64,000 bases of DNA from Neoroseomonas marina. Lineage in GTDB: Bacteria > Pseudomonadota > Alphaproteobacteria > Acetobacterales > Acetobacteraceae. Positions 34,018 to 42,896 of this stretch are shown here, one piece after another. The position numbers were made by a program, and so were the translations under genes. Under the pieces are notes generated by a model. It was not told the origin of the DNA. It searched no databases and saw only the letters and a list, made by a program, of their open reading frames with translations. The DNA lies in the NCBI RefSeq assembly GCF_012927745.1, contig NZ_JABBKX010000006.1:124001-188000 (forward strand), read 5' to 3'. Each line of letters starts with the position of its first letter. Position 1 is the stretch's first letter.

Positions 34018-35025
34018 ATGAAGGCGGTCGGTTTCACCAAATGCCACCCGGTCGATCATCCGGAGGCGTTGCTCGACCTCGATATCCCCGAGCCCGGCGC
34101 GCCGGCCGGTCATGACATGCTGGTCGAGGTGCGCGCCGTCTCGGTCAACCCGGTCGACACCAAGCGCCGCAAGACGGAGGAGCCGAAGGATGGCCCGCGC
34201 ATCCTGGGCTTCGATGCCGCCGGCATCGTCCGGGAGGTCGGCCCGGCGTGCACCCTGTTCCGCCCCGGCGACGAGGTCTTCTACGCCGGCGTCGTGAACC
34301 GGCCCGGTAGCAATGCAGCGTTGCAACTGGTCGATGAACGCATCGTCGGGCGCAAGCCGGCCTCGCTGTCCTTCGCCGAGGCGGCGTCGATGCCGCTGAC
34401 GACGATCACGGCCTGGGAAGGGCTGCACGACCGGCTGAAGATCCATGAGGGCGGCGGTGTCGGGGAGGCGCTGCTGGTCATCGGCGGCGCCGGCGGCGTC
34501 GGGTCCATGGTCATCCAGGTCGCGCGGCAGCGGACCGCGCTGACGGTGGTTGCCACGGCGTCCCGGCCCGAGACGGCGCAATGGTGCCGCGACCTCGGCG
34601 CGCATCACGTCGTCGACCATCGGGAGGACATCCCCGCCCAGCTCAAGGCTTTGGGCGTGAAGCCGCGCTACGTCTTCTCGACCAACACCACGGCGCGGAA
34701 CTGGGATCAGATCGTCGCGTCCATCGCACCCCAGGGTGCGATCGTGCTGATCGAAAGCCAGGCGCCGATCGATGCGCGGCAACTGATGCCGAAATCCGTG
34801 TCGCTGCACTGGGAGCTGATGTTCACCCGACCGATCTTCGGCACGCCGGATATGATCGAGCAGCATCACCTCCTGACCGCCGTGGCCGACATGGTCGACC
34901 ACGGGCGCATCCGTCACACCATGACGCTGAACCTCGGTCCCATGACCGCCGCGCGGCTGCGCGAGGCGCATGCGAAGGTCGAGAGCGGCACGATGATCGG
35001 CAAGGTCGTGCTCGACGGGCTCTAG
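34018..35025 (+). CDS. Zinc-type alcohol dehydrogenase/quinone oxidoreductase family protein
   Basis: A 335-residue medium-chain dehydrogenase. SVNPVDTKRRK near residue 43, ILGFDAAGIVREVGP near 63, GDEVFYAG near 86, and the NADPH loop GGAGGVGSMVIQVARQ near 160 are diagnostic. The catalytic-zinc Cys and His of true alcohol dehydrogenases are not seen, so it is likely a zinc-free quinone oxidoreductase-like enzyme. TACGGAGG is well spaced from the ATG at 34018 but not from the one at 34012, which decides the start. Confidence 0.87.
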   Translation: MKAVGFTKCHPVDHPEALLDLDIPEPGAPAGHDMLVEVRAVSVNPVDTKRRKTEEPKDGPRILGFDAAGIVREVGPACTLFRPGDEVFYAGVVNRPGSNAALQLVDERIVGRKPASLSFAEAASMPLTTITAWEGLHDRLKIHEGGGVGEALLVIGGAGGVGSMVIQVARQRTALTVVATASRPETAQWCRDLGAHHVVDHREDIPAQLKALGVKPRYVFSTNTTARNWDQIVASIAPQGAIVLIESQAPIDARQLMPKSVSLHWELMFTRPIFGTPDMIEQHHLLTAVADMVDHGRIRHTMTLNLGPMTAARLREAHAKVESGTMIGKVVLDGL

Positions 35026-35852
35026 ACAGCCACCCCGGCGGCGCGCGCCTTCTCCACCATGTACCCGCGCGCCGCCTGCATGTCCTCGAGCGTGCCGAAG
35101 GCATTGGTGTAGGCGCCGCGATAGCCCTTGCCTTCGAGCAGCGCGAACATCGCGCCGAAATCGAAATCGCCCTTACCGGGGATAAGGTGCTCCTCGTAGC
35201 CGTTGCGCCAGCAATCGGCGAGGCGGACCTCCTTCACCCGCTCCATCGGGATCTCCGCGACGAAGCCCTCCACCCCCGGCGGCAGCAGATGCGCGTGGTT
35301 GGCGGTGAAGGACAGGGCGAAGGCCGGCGAATGGATGGCGTCGAAGTAGTAGCGCCATTCCTCCATGGTGTGCGCGAGGTAATGCACCTCGGCATTGTCG
35401 GGTTCACGGTTCAGGTTCTCGAGCAGCAGCAGGGCGCCGTGCTGTTCGGCGTGCTTCACCATGCGCTGCAGGCGGTCGCGCCCGGCTTCCATGCGCATCT
35501 TCACGTCGGCGGTGAAGTGATAGCCGGCGTGGACGACGATCCACTGGGCTTCGAGCCGTGGCGCGACCTCGATATAGGCGCGAAGGTAGGCGTCCACCGC
35601 CTCCGACAGGAAGGGCGAATACTCGGCGACGTTCACCGCCGAGAGCGTGTGCAGCGCAATGTGGACGCCGTTTGCCTTGGCACTCTGCCTGATCGCGCGG
35701 CAGCGCGCCTCATCGAACAGCGTCACCGCATTGGCACCGGTATCGAGCTGGATGTCGATGTGCCGGACCTCATTGCGCGCGGCCCATTCGATAGCGTCCT
35801 CGAGCTTAAGCTTGCGCCCGACATCGACGCCGATCCGATCAAGTAGCGACAT
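35022..35852 (-). CDS. Sugar phosphate isomerase/epimerase family protein
   Basis: A 276-residue TIM-barrel protein. VRHIDIQLDTGANAV, then LHTLSAVNVAEYSPF, IVVHAGYHF, LLLENLNREPD (metal Glu) and EVRLADCWRNG (metal Asp) match this family. It converges with, and overlaps by four bases, the oxidoreductase gene. It is divergent from the ABC importer, with a 127-base shared region, so it may act on the imported compound, though this is inference. Confidence 0.83.
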   Translation of the reverse strand: MSLLDRIGVDVGRKLKLEDAIEWAARNEVRHIDIQLDTGANAVTLFDEARCRAIRQSAKANGVHIALHTLSAVNVAEYSPFLSEAVDAYLRAYIEVAPRLEAQWIVVHAGYHFTADVKMRMEAGRDRLQRMVKHAEQHGALLLLENLNREPDNAEVHYLAHTMEEWRYYFDAIHSPAFALSFTANHAHLLPPGVEGFVAEIPMERVKEVRLADCWRNGYEEHLIPGKGDFDFGAMFALLEGKGYRGAYTNAFGTLEDMQAARGYMVEKARAAGVAV

Positions 35853-35979
35853 CGCTTCCTCCTGCCGTTTTGCGATGGTTGCCAGCACGCGGAGGCGATG
35901 GCAACGTTCCCACGTCCAAGAACAACGCGCGCCGAGACCGCCCAACGCGGCAGGTGCGCCATGGTTGGGAGGAAGCCGG

Positions 35980-37029
35980 ATGTTCCTGATCGACAGGCGT
36001 CAGATGCTGGCGCTCGCGGCATGGTCCGCGGCGGCCTCCAAGGCCTGGGCCCAGGCCCCGCTCACGCCGGCGGAACAGGCGCTGCATGAAGCGGCGAAGC
36101 GCGAAGGCGAGATCACCTGGTATTCCGGCCAGTACAGCGCCGAGGCATCGGAAGCCGCGGGCCGCGCCTTCAATGCACGCTATCCGGGCGTGCGCTGCAA
36201 CGTGGTGCGCTCGACCTCGCAGGTCGCCTTCCAGCGTCTCTCGCAGGACCAGCGGGCCGGCGTCGCGCAGTGCGACGTCTTCTCCTCGACCAATGGCGGG
36301 CACTACATCCAGCTCAAGCGGCAGAACCGGCTGATGCAGTTCCGCCCGGCGAGCGCCGACGGGGTGCTGCCGATCCTGCGCCAGGCGGACCCGGACAACT
36401 ACTTCCAGTCCTCCTTCCTCGGCATCTACCTGATGGCGCACAACACGCGCATGGTGCCGGAGGCCGAGGCGCCGAAATCCTGGACCGACATCCTCGATCC
36501 CAAGTGGAAGGACAAGCTGGCGGTCGGGCATCCCGGCTTCAGCGGCGCGATCGGGCTGTGGGCACTGCAGATGCGCACCATGTACGGCCCGGACTACCTC
36601 CGGCGCTTCGAGCGCAACAAGCCGCAGATCGGCCGTTCCTCCATCGATCCCGTCACGATGATGGAAGCCGGGGAACGCGCCGTCGGCGTCGCGGTGCCGT
36701 CCGCCTCCACCCTGTTCTCCATGTCGCGCGGCAATCCGCTGAAGCTGATCTACCCGACCGAGGGCGTGATCGCCGCGCTCTCGCCGTCCGCGATCATCCG
36801 CAACGCGCCGCATCCGAATGCGGCGAAGCTGTTCATGGAGTTCACCTGCGGCCCGGCGCTGTCGACGGCCGTCCGGGAACTGTTCAACGAGAGCCTGCGT
36901 CCGGACGTGCCACCGCCGGAAGGGTCCCGCCCGCTCGACCAGGTGACGATGCTGGCGCCGAGCCTCGAGGACGCGGAGAAGGGCGTGCCCGAGGTCCGCG
37001 AGCAGTGGCGCGAGATCTTCGGGGTCTGA
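35980..37029 (+). CDS. ABC transporter periplasmic binding protein (Fe3+/polyamine-like)
   Basis: A 349-residue binding protein. The leader has a twin-arginine-like start (DRRQMLALAAW) and ends near AWAQ at residue 25. EGEITWYSGQYSAEASEAAG and DVFSSTNGGHYIQLKRQ are typical of the iron/2-aminoethylphosphonate-like solute-binding proteins. The tyrosine ligands of classic ferric binding proteins are not obvious, so the ligand is open. It is the first gene of a three-gene importer with permease and ATPase downstream. Confidence 0.87.
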   Translation: MFLIDRRQMLALAAWSAAASKAWAQAPLTPAEQALHEAAKREGEITWYSGQYSAEASEAAGRAFNARYPGVRCNVVRSTSQVAFQRLSQDQRAGVAQCDVFSSTNGGHYIQLKRQNRLMQFRPASADGVLPILRQADPDNYFQSSFLGIYLMAHNTRMVPEAEAPKSWTDILDPKWKDKLAVGHPGFSGAIGLWALQMRTMYGPDYLRRFERNKPQIGRSSIDPVTMMEAGERAVGVAVPSASTLFSMSRGNPLKLIYPTEGVIAALSPSAIIRNAPHPNAAKLFMEFTCGPALSTAVRELFNESLRPDVPPPEGSRPLDQVTMLAPSLEDAEKGVPEVREQWREIFGV

Positions 37030-37039
37030 GCCGCTGTCC

Positions 37040-38740
37040 GTGAATGCCTTGAGGCCGTCCCGGCTCCGCCTGCTGGAGCCGGTCGCCGTCCTGTGGATCG
37101 CACTGATCGTCGCGCTGCTCGTCCTGGTGGCGGTGCCGCTGGGCAAGATGGTGGTGATCTCCTTCGAGACGCAGGAGACCGGCGAGTTCACCATCGCCAA
37201 CTACCTGACCGCCTATGGCCGGCAGCGCTACCTCGATGCGCTGCGGAACTCGCTGCTGCTCGGGCTCTATTCGGCGGCGATCTCGACCGTGCTGGCGGTG
37301 CCGATGGCCTGGGCGGTGTCGCGCACGGACATGCCGGGCAAGACCTTCACCTGGGTGATGGTGCTCGCGGCCTTCATCATGCCGCCCTATCTCGGCGCCA
37401 TCGGCTGGATCCTGCTCGCCGGGCCCAATGCCGGCTGGATCAACCAGGTCTGGCGCTGGGCGAGCGGGGCGGAAGCGCCGCTGGTGAACGTCTACACCTT
37501 CACCGGCCTCGCCTTCGTCATCGCGCTGCATTCCTTCCCGCTCGTCTTCATCTTCGTGAAGTCGGCGCTGGACCTCATCTCCTCCGAGATGGAGGACGCG
37601 GCGAACATCCTCGGCGGCGGGACCTGGGTGACGATGCGCAAGGTCACCCTGCCGCTGGTCTGGCCGTCCATCCTCGGCGGCTTCATCCTGATCTTCCTCG
37701 AGACCATCGCGCTGTTCGGCACCCCGGCGATCATCGGTATCCCCGCGCGGATCAACGTCGTCACCACGCAGCTGTGGCAGTTCTTCGAGGATCCGGTCCG
37801 CGTCGAGGTCGCGGCCGCCTATGCCATTCCGCTGCTGCTCATCACCGTCGCGCTGATCGCGGTGCAGAAGCTGATGCTGAACCGCAAGGGCTTCGTCTCC
37901 CAGACCGGCAAGGGCGGGGAGCGGCGGCAGGTGAAGCTCGGCCCCTGGCGCTGGGTGCTGTTCGCCTGGTGCCTGATGGTGGGCATGCTCTCGGTCGTGA
38001 AGCCGCTCGGCGTGCTGCTGCAGGCGTCATTCTCGCGCGCCTGGGGGCGGGGGCTGTCGTGGGACAACCTGACCTTCCGCAACTACCACCTGCTGCTGTT
38101 CGACCACGACATGGCGCCGCAGGCGGTGTGGAACACGATGTGGTTCTCGGCCGCCTCGGCGAGCCTCGCGATCGTGCTGGCGCTGCTGGTCGCCTACATC
38201 GTCGTGCGGCGGCTGATGCGCTTCGCCGATGCGCTCGGCTTCCTCGCCATGGCCCCCTTCGTCATCCCGGGCATCGTCATGGCGATCGGCTTCTATGCCG
38301 CCTATGCCGGGCCGCCGTTGTCGCTCTACGGGTCGGCTTTGCTCATCATCCTCGCCTTCACGGCGCGCTTCCTGCCGATCGCCTATGCCAACTCCCAGGC
38401 GGCGATCCGCGCGGTGCACCCCGAGATGGAGGAAGCCGCACGCATCCTCGGATCGGGACGGTTGCGGGCGATCCGCAGCATCACCGCACCCTTGCTCAAG
38501 ACGTCCCTGCTCGGGGGCTGGCTGATCGTCTTCATCGTTGCCTCGCGCGAGCTCTCGGCCGCCATCTTCCTGGTCGGGCCGCGGACGCGGACCATGTCCG
38601 TGCTGCTCTACGACCTCAGCGAGCAGGGCAATTTCGAGGTCGTCTCCGCCTTCGGCGGCATCCTGCTGGTCATCACCCTCGTCATCGTCGGCATCGGCAT
38701 GAAGCTGGTCGGCCGCGACTTCATGCTGCGGAGGGAATAG
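37040..38740 (+). CDS. ABC transporter permease, fused double-domain type
   Basis: A 566-residue inner-membrane protein containing two permease units, as in FbpB/ThiP-like importers. Each half carries an EAA-type loop: EMEDAANILGGGTWVTMRKV near residue 182, and EMEEAARILGSGRLRAIRSI near 464. About twelve helices are predicted. GTG at 37040 lies 11 bases after the binding-protein stop. It works as a pseudo-dimer with the ATPase encoded next. Confidence 0.9.
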   Translation: MNALRPSRLRLLEPVAVLWIALIVALLVLVAVPLGKMVVISFETQETGEFTIANYLTAYGRQRYLDALRNSLLLGLYSAAISTVLAVPMAWAVSRTDMPGKTFTWVMVLAAFIMPPYLGAIGWILLAGPNAGWINQVWRWASGAEAPLVNVYTFTGLAFVIALHSFPLVFIFVKSALDLISSEMEDAANILGGGTWVTMRKVTLPLVWPSILGGFILIFLETIALFGTPAIIGIPARINVVTTQLWQFFEDPVRVEVAAAYAIPLLLITVALIAVQKLMLNRKGFVSQTGKGGERRQVKLGPWRWVLFAWCLMVGMLSVVKPLGVLLQASFSRAWGRGLSWDNLTFRNYHLLLFDHDMAPQAVWNTMWFSAASASLAIVLALLVAYIVVRRLMRFADALGFLAMAPFVIPGIVMAIGFYAAYAGPPLSLYGSALLIILAFTARFLPIAYANSQAAIRAVHPEMEEAARILGSGRLRAIRSITAPLLKTSLLGGWLIVFIVASRELSAAIFLVGPRTRTMSVLLYDLSEQGNFEVVSAFGGILLVITLVIVGIGMKLVGRDFMLRRE

Positions 38741-38741
38741 C

Positions 38742-39791
38742 GTGCCCCGCCTGACGCTCTCCGGCCTGACCAAGGCCTATGGCAAGCTGACCGTCGTCGA
38801 CGGCGTCAACCTGACGCTCGAGGAAGGGGAATTCGTCTCGCTGCTCGGCCCGTCGGGCTGCGGCAAGACCACGACGCTGCGGATGATCGCGGGCTTCGTC
38901 GATCCCACGGGCGGGACGATCTCGGTGGACGGCAACGTGCTGTCCGCCCCCGGTGCCGTGGTGCCGCCCGAACGGCGCGGCATGTCCATGATCTTCCAGT
39001 CCTACGCCATCTGGCCGAACATGACGGTGGAGGAGAACGTCGCCTTCGGACTCAAGCTGCGGAAGCTGCCGCGGGAGGAGATCCGCCGCCGCACGGCCGA
39101 GATGCTGGAGGTGGTGAAGCTGAACCATCTGGCGCATCGCTACCCTGCGGAACTGTCGGGCGGCCAGCAGCAGCGCGTCGCGCTCGCTCGCGCCATCGTC
39201 GTGAAGCCGGCGGTCCTCCTGCTCGACGAGCCGCTCTCGAACCTCGACGCCAACCTGCGCGAGGAGATGCGCTTCGAGATCCGCCGCCTGCACGACGAGT
39301 TCCGCATCACCACGGTCTATGTCACCCATGATCAGGCGGAGGCCATGGCGACCTCCGACCGGATCGCCGTGATGAATGGCGGGCGGATCGAGCAGGTCGA
39401 CGCGCCGCACCTGCTCTACACCAGGCCGCGCACGCGCTTCGTCGCGGGCTTCGTGGGGCGCACCAATCTGCTCGAGGCGCGGGCGGAGGGAGGCATGCTG
39501 CGCATCGACGGCCTCGCGCTCGCGCCCACGACGCAGGCCGATGGCCCCGCGCTGGTGTCGCTGCGGCCGCAGGCGATGACGATTCTCGACGCGCCGCCGA
39601 CCGGCGATGGTCCCGCGCTCGAAGCCATGATCGTGGAACGCACCTATCTCGGCGAGGCGTGGGATTATGTCGTGACGCCCACTGGCAGCGCGCTGCGCCT
39701 CCGCGCCTCGGCACCGCCGCTCGCGGCCTATGAGGTCGGGAAGGCCGTGTGGGTCGAGATCGATCCGCGGCAGGTTGCTGTCGTGCAGTAG
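38742..39791 (+). CDS. ABC transporter ATP-binding protein (PotA/FbpC-like)
   Basis: A 349-residue ATPase. The Walker A motif GPSGCGKT is at residues 36-43, the signature LSGGQ at 138-142, and Walker B VLLLDE at 158-163, followed by a switch histidine in YVTHDQAEA. The C-terminal 110 residues form a TOBE-type regulatory domain common to polyamine, iron and molybdate importers. GTG at 38742 lies one base after the permease stop. It energises the importer encoded by the two preceding genes. Confidence 0.93.
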   Translation: MPRLTLSGLTKAYGKLTVVDGVNLTLEEGEFVSLLGPSGCGKTTTLRMIAGFVDPTGGTISVDGNVLSAPGAVVPPERRGMSMIFQSYAIWPNMTVEENVAFGLKLRKLPREEIRRRTAEMLEVVKLNHLAHRYPAELSGGQQQRVALARAIVVKPAVLLLDEPLSNLDANLREEMRFEIRRLHDEFRITTVYVTHDQAEAMATSDRIAVMNGGRIEQVDAPHLLYTRPRTRFVAGFVGRTNLLEARAEGGMLRIDGLALAPTTQADGPALVSLRPQAMTILDAPPTGDGPALEAMIVERTYLGEAWDYVVTPTGSALRLRASAPPLAAYEVGKAVWVEIDPRQVAVVQ

Positions 39792-39792
39792 G

Positions 39793-39893
39793 CGGGGGGA
39801 GAAGGGAACTTCTCCCCCCGAACCCCCCTCAACCTTCTTTGGAACCAAAAAGACAAAGAAGGGAGGGGGTTCGGGGGAGGTTCCCCTCCCCCG
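39793..39893. repeat. Paired hairpin repeats (copy 2) between convergent genes
   Basis: Two stem-loops face each other: CGGGGGGAGAAG/CTTCTCCCCCCG at 39793-39820 (12 pairs, 4-base loop) and CGGGGGAGG/CCTCCCCCG at 39872-39893 (9 pairs). The left unit plus its AACCTTCTTTGG flank is approximately the reverse complement of the right unit with its AAAGAAGGG flank. They sit between the stops of the ABC ATPase and the reverse-strand cytochrome gene and probably terminate both transcripts. Confidence 0.7.
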
Positions 39894-39897
39894 ACCT

Positions 39898-40443
39898 TCA
39901 CCTTGCCCTGTTCGCGTAATCCCACGCCGTGAAGGTGAAATCCTGCTGCCCCCGCGCCTGCAGGTGGCAGGTGAAGCACGCGTTCAGTGGCGTGTCGCGC
40001 CGCGCGCCGGTCTGCGCGTCGAAACGGGCATACTCCCATTCGCCGTTGCGCTGCTCGGGCCCGTAGCCTTCGCCCCAGCCGCGCTCCTTCTGCTGCATCT
40101 CGATGCCGATGAAGGCGGGTTCCGGGATCATGCGCCCGGCGGCGTCGCGCAGCGGCACGCCCTGCGCGTCGACCCGCGCGCGCTGGTCGGCCATGATGAT
40201 CATCGCGCCATAGGGCAGCGGCTGGCCCGGTGCGAGCGCCTCGAAGGCCTCGGGGTTGATGTAGATGTTGCGGATGATCTTGCGGTCGGGCTTGTCGACG
40301 GTCGCGTAGCGGATGAAGCGCGCCTGCCAGTCCGCCGGCAGGCTGATGTTCTGCGGTCCCGGCGTGTAGGGCCGCTGCTGGGCCGTCGCCGATGCGGCGA
40401 GGGCGGCGCCCAGAAGCGCCGTGGCCAGGATGGTGATGCGCAT
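39898..40443 (-). CDS. Cytochrome P460-like exported heme protein
   Basis: A 181-residue protein with signal peptide ending near ATAQ (residue 22). A single heme c site C156-x-x-C159-H160 (ACFTCH) lies near the C-terminus. ADWQARFIRYATVDKPDRKI and RNIYINPEAFEAL match the cytochrome P460 family, periplasmic proteins whose studied members oxidise hydroxylamine. The lysine cross-link cannot be confirmed from sequence. It is divergent from glpK. Confidence 0.8.
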   Translation of the reverse strand: MRITILATALLGAALAASATAQQRPYTPGPQNISLPADWQARFIRYATVDKPDRKIIRNIYINPEAFEALAPGQPLPYGAMIIMADQRARVDAQGVPLRDAAGRMIPEPAFIGIEMQQKERGWGEGYGPEQRNGEWEYARFDAQTGARRDTPLNACFTCHLQARGQQDFTFTAWDYANRAR

Positions 40444-40542
40444 GACGGGATCCTCCCGGATCGCATCGGGCCTCGTTCCGGGTGCGGGATGCAAGACCTT
40501 CGATGCGGCGGCTAGGATGGGTGCCGGGAGGACCGCCGCGAC

Positions 40543-42048
40543 ATGACCGATGCCCTGCTGCTTGCCCTGGACCAGGGCACCACCAGCACGCGGACCATTG
40601 CCTTCGATGCGGCGTTGGTGCCGCGGGCCGCGGCACAGGAGGAACTGCCGCAGCATTTCCCTGCCCCGGGCTGGGTCGAGCACGAGCCGGAGGACATCTG
40701 GCGCGGCGTGGTCGCGACGCTGCGCGGGGCGCTCGAGCGCGCGGGCGGCGACGCCTCCCGCGTCGCAGGCATCGGGATCACCAACCAGCGCGAGACGACG
40801 TTGCTGTGGGACCGGGCGACGGGACGCTGCCTGCACCGTGCCATCGTCTGGCAGGACCGCCGCACCGCCGAGCATTGCGCCAGGCTGCGCGCCGAGGGTC
40901 TCGAGGACCTGATCACCGAGCGCACCGGCCTGCTGGCCGACCCTTATTTCTCCGGCACGAAGCTCGCCTGGCTGCTCGACCGCGTACCCGGCGCACGGGA
41001 GGCGGCTGAACGTGGCGACCTCGCCTTCGGCACGGTCGATTGCTTCGTGCTGTGGCGGCTGACCGGCGGCCGCGTCCATGCGACGGACGCCACCAACGCG
41101 GCGCGGACCATGCTGTTCGACATCCGGCGCGGCGATTGGGACCAGGATCTGCTCCGCCTGCTCCGGATTCCGCGAGCGATTCTGCCGGTGGTTCACGACT
41201 GTGCGAGCGATCTCGGGGTAACCGAGGCCAGGATCCTCGGAGGGCCGGTCCCGGTCCGCGGCATGGCGGGCGACCAGCAGGCGGCGACGCTCGGCCAGGC
41301 GTGCTTTTCGCCGGGCATGGTCAAGTCGACCTACGGCACCGGCTGCTTCGCACTGCTGAACACCGGGGCGGGACCGGTGGCCTCGCGCTCGCGCCTGCTG
41401 ACCACCATCGCCTATCAGCTCGCCGGCCGGCGGACCTATGCGCTGGAGGGTGCGATCTTCGTGGCCGGCGCGGCGGTGCAATGGCTGCGCGACGGTCTCG
41501 GCATCATCGACCGCGCGTCGGAGGCCGGAGACCTGGCCGCCAAGGCGGATCCGGCGCAGCGCGTGGTCATGGTGCCGGCCTTCACCGGGCTCGGCGCGCC
41601 GCACTGGGATGCCGAGGCCCGGGCGGCGATCTTCGGCATGACGCGCGGGACCGGGCGGGCCGAGCTCTGTCGCGCGGCGCTCGAAGCGGTCGCCTTTCAA
41701 ACCCGTGATCTGATCGAGGCGATGCGCGCCGACTGGCCCGGCGCCGCGGGGGAAACGGTCCTGCGCGTCGATGGCGGCATGACCGCATCCGACTGGACGA
41801 TGCAGGCGCTGGCGGACGTGCTGGGCGCGGCCGTGGACCGGCCGCAGGTGCAGGAAACCACGGCGCTTGGGGCGGCCTACCTGGCGGGCCTTCAGGCGGG
41901 GCTGCTGCCCGAACCGGGCGCGGCCGGCGCCTCCCATTGGCGGCTCGAACGCCGCTTTCTGCCCGGCACCGGGTCGGCGGAGGCGGAGTTGCGATACGGG
42001 CTCTGGCGCAACGCGGTGCGGCGGACGCTGGGCGCGTTGGACGCATAG
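40543..42048 (+). CDS. glpK: Glycerol kinase GlpK
   Basis: A 501-residue FGGY kinase that phosphorylates glycerol to sn-glycerol 3-phosphate. [14 protein letters not shown] at residues 9-22, [11 protein letters not shown] near 44, [13 protein letters not shown] near 80 and [19 protein letters not shown] near 408 are diagnostic, and the length is normal. GGGAGG precedes the ATG. No other glycerol genes (glpD, glpF) are visible in the window. Confidence 0.94.
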   Translation: MTDALLLALDQGTTSTRTIAFDAALVPRAAAQEELPQHFPAPGWVEHEPEDIWRGVVATLRGALERAGGDASRVAGIGITNQRETTLLWDRATGRCLHRAIVWQDRRTAEHCARLRAEGLEDLITERTGLLADPYFSGTKLAWLLDRVPGAREAAERGDLAFGTVDCFVLWRLTGGRVHATDATNAARTMLFDIRRGDWDQDLLRLLRIPRAILPVVHDCASDLGVTEARILGGPVPVRGMAGDQQAATLGQACFSPGMVKSTYGTGCFALLNTGAGPVASRSRLLTTIAYQLAGRRTYALEGAIFVAGAAVQWLRDGLGIIDRASEAGDLAAKADPAQRVVMVPAFTGLGAPHWDAEARAAIFGMTRGTGRAELCRAALEAVAFQTRDLIEAMRADWPGAAGETVLRVDGGMTASDWTMQALADVLGAAVDRPQVQETTALGAAYLAGLQAGLLPEPGAAGASHWRLERRFLPGTGSAEAELRYGLWRNAVRRTLGALDA

Positions 42049-42081
42049 CGTTCAGGGCGCGGGCTCATACACGCCGCGGTT

Positions 42082-42177
42082 GAGAATATTCTCCCCGGCA
42101 TGTGATTCGCTTCCGATTCCTTCGCGACTCTAACCCCGTCGTCCCAAGCGGCGCCCCTGTCGCCGCGGGCAGGAGTC
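42082..42177 (+). promoter_or_regulatory. Leader of the Flp-type pilin gene: palindrome and four GANTC sites
   Basis: GAGAATATTCTC at 42082-42093 is a perfect 12-base palindrome in a region that is AT-richer than its surroundings. It is followed by GATTC at 42104, GATTC at 42115, GACTC at 42126 and GAGTC at 42173, so four potential CcrM sites fall in 74 bases. The last overlaps the ribosome-binding sequence GGCAGGAG. The first three are 11 bases apart, about one helical turn. This looks like a methylation-responsive control region, although no start point is known. Confidence 0.55.
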
Positions 42178-42184
42178 GCTGACG

Positions 42185-42787
42185 ATGATGATCCACGCCT
42201 GCACGCGTATGCTCGCGCGTCTCGGACGACGCGGCATCACCTCGGCCGAATACGCGATCCTGGCGAGCGGCCTGGTCGCCGTCATCGGCACGTCCGCGAT
42301 CAACTACGGCGGCAACCTGACCGGCGCCTTCGGAGGCATCGGGACCGAGATCAGCCGGCAGACCAATGCCGTGCAGACAGCGACACGCAGCGGTGGATCG
42401 GGCGGCAGCATGTCGGGAGGCGGCGGCGCATCCTCGGGCGGCGATGCCGGCGCGGGCGGTTCGGCAGGGGCGGGAAGTGGCTCGGGCAGCGGTGGGACGA
42501 CCGCCGGCGGTGGGACCGGTGGCGGCACGACGGGCGGGACGGGTGTCGGATCCGGCACCAGCGCCGGGACAGGGACCGGCAGCGGTTCGGGCAGCGGCAC
42601 GACAGGCGGCGGTACGGCCTCCGGTGGCGCCGATGGCGGAAGCGGCACCTCCTCCGGCAGCGGCAGCGGAACCGGTTCGGGCAGCGCGTCCGCCGGTTCG
42701 GGTGGCGGCGGGTGCACCACCAATGGCAATGGCAATGGCAACGGAAACGGCAACGGGAACGGCAAGAAGAACACCTGCACCACCTGA
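42185..42787 (+). CDS. Flp-type pilin with long Gly/Ser-rich tail
   Basis: A 200-residue protein. The N-terminus RRGITSAEYAILASGLVAVI matches the class IVb (Flp) prepilin rule: cleavage after G17 and Glu-Tyr at mature positions 5 and 6 (E22, Y23), then a hydrophobic helix to about residue 55. Normal Flp pilins are 50-80 residues and end soon after this. Here about 130 residues follow, almost only Gly, Ser, Thr and Ala, then NG repeats, lysines and two cysteines (one before and one after the repeats). AGGAG lies 8 bases upstream of the ATG pair. No other pilus genes are nearby. Confidence 0.72.
   Translation: MMIHACTRMLARLGRRGITSAEYAILASGLVAVIGTSAINYGGNLTGAFGGIGTEISRQTNAVQTATRSGGSGGSMSGGGGASSGGDAGAGGSAGAGSGSGSGGTTAGGGTGGGTTGGTGVGSGTSAGTGTGSGSGSGTTGGGTASGGADGGSGTSSGSGSGTGSGSASAGSGGGGCTTNGNGNGNGNGNGNGKKNTCTT
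42721..42763 (+). repeat. Short tandem repeat encoding Asn-Gly units
   Basis: Seven successive six-base units, AATGGC and then AACGGA/AACGGC variants, encode NG pairs close to the C-terminus of the Flp-type pilin. The first units are identical and later ones have drifted at third positions, which suggests expansion by slippage followed by selection to keep the protein sequence. Confidence 0.65.
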
Positions 42788-42896
42788 CGCACGCCCTCGC
42801 CCTGGCGCACGTCCCTTGGCAGGATGAACGCCGGCGGGTGACCAGGACGATGGGCATGGGTGGAAACAGGATGACGGTGCCGCGGGCCACGCGGGC

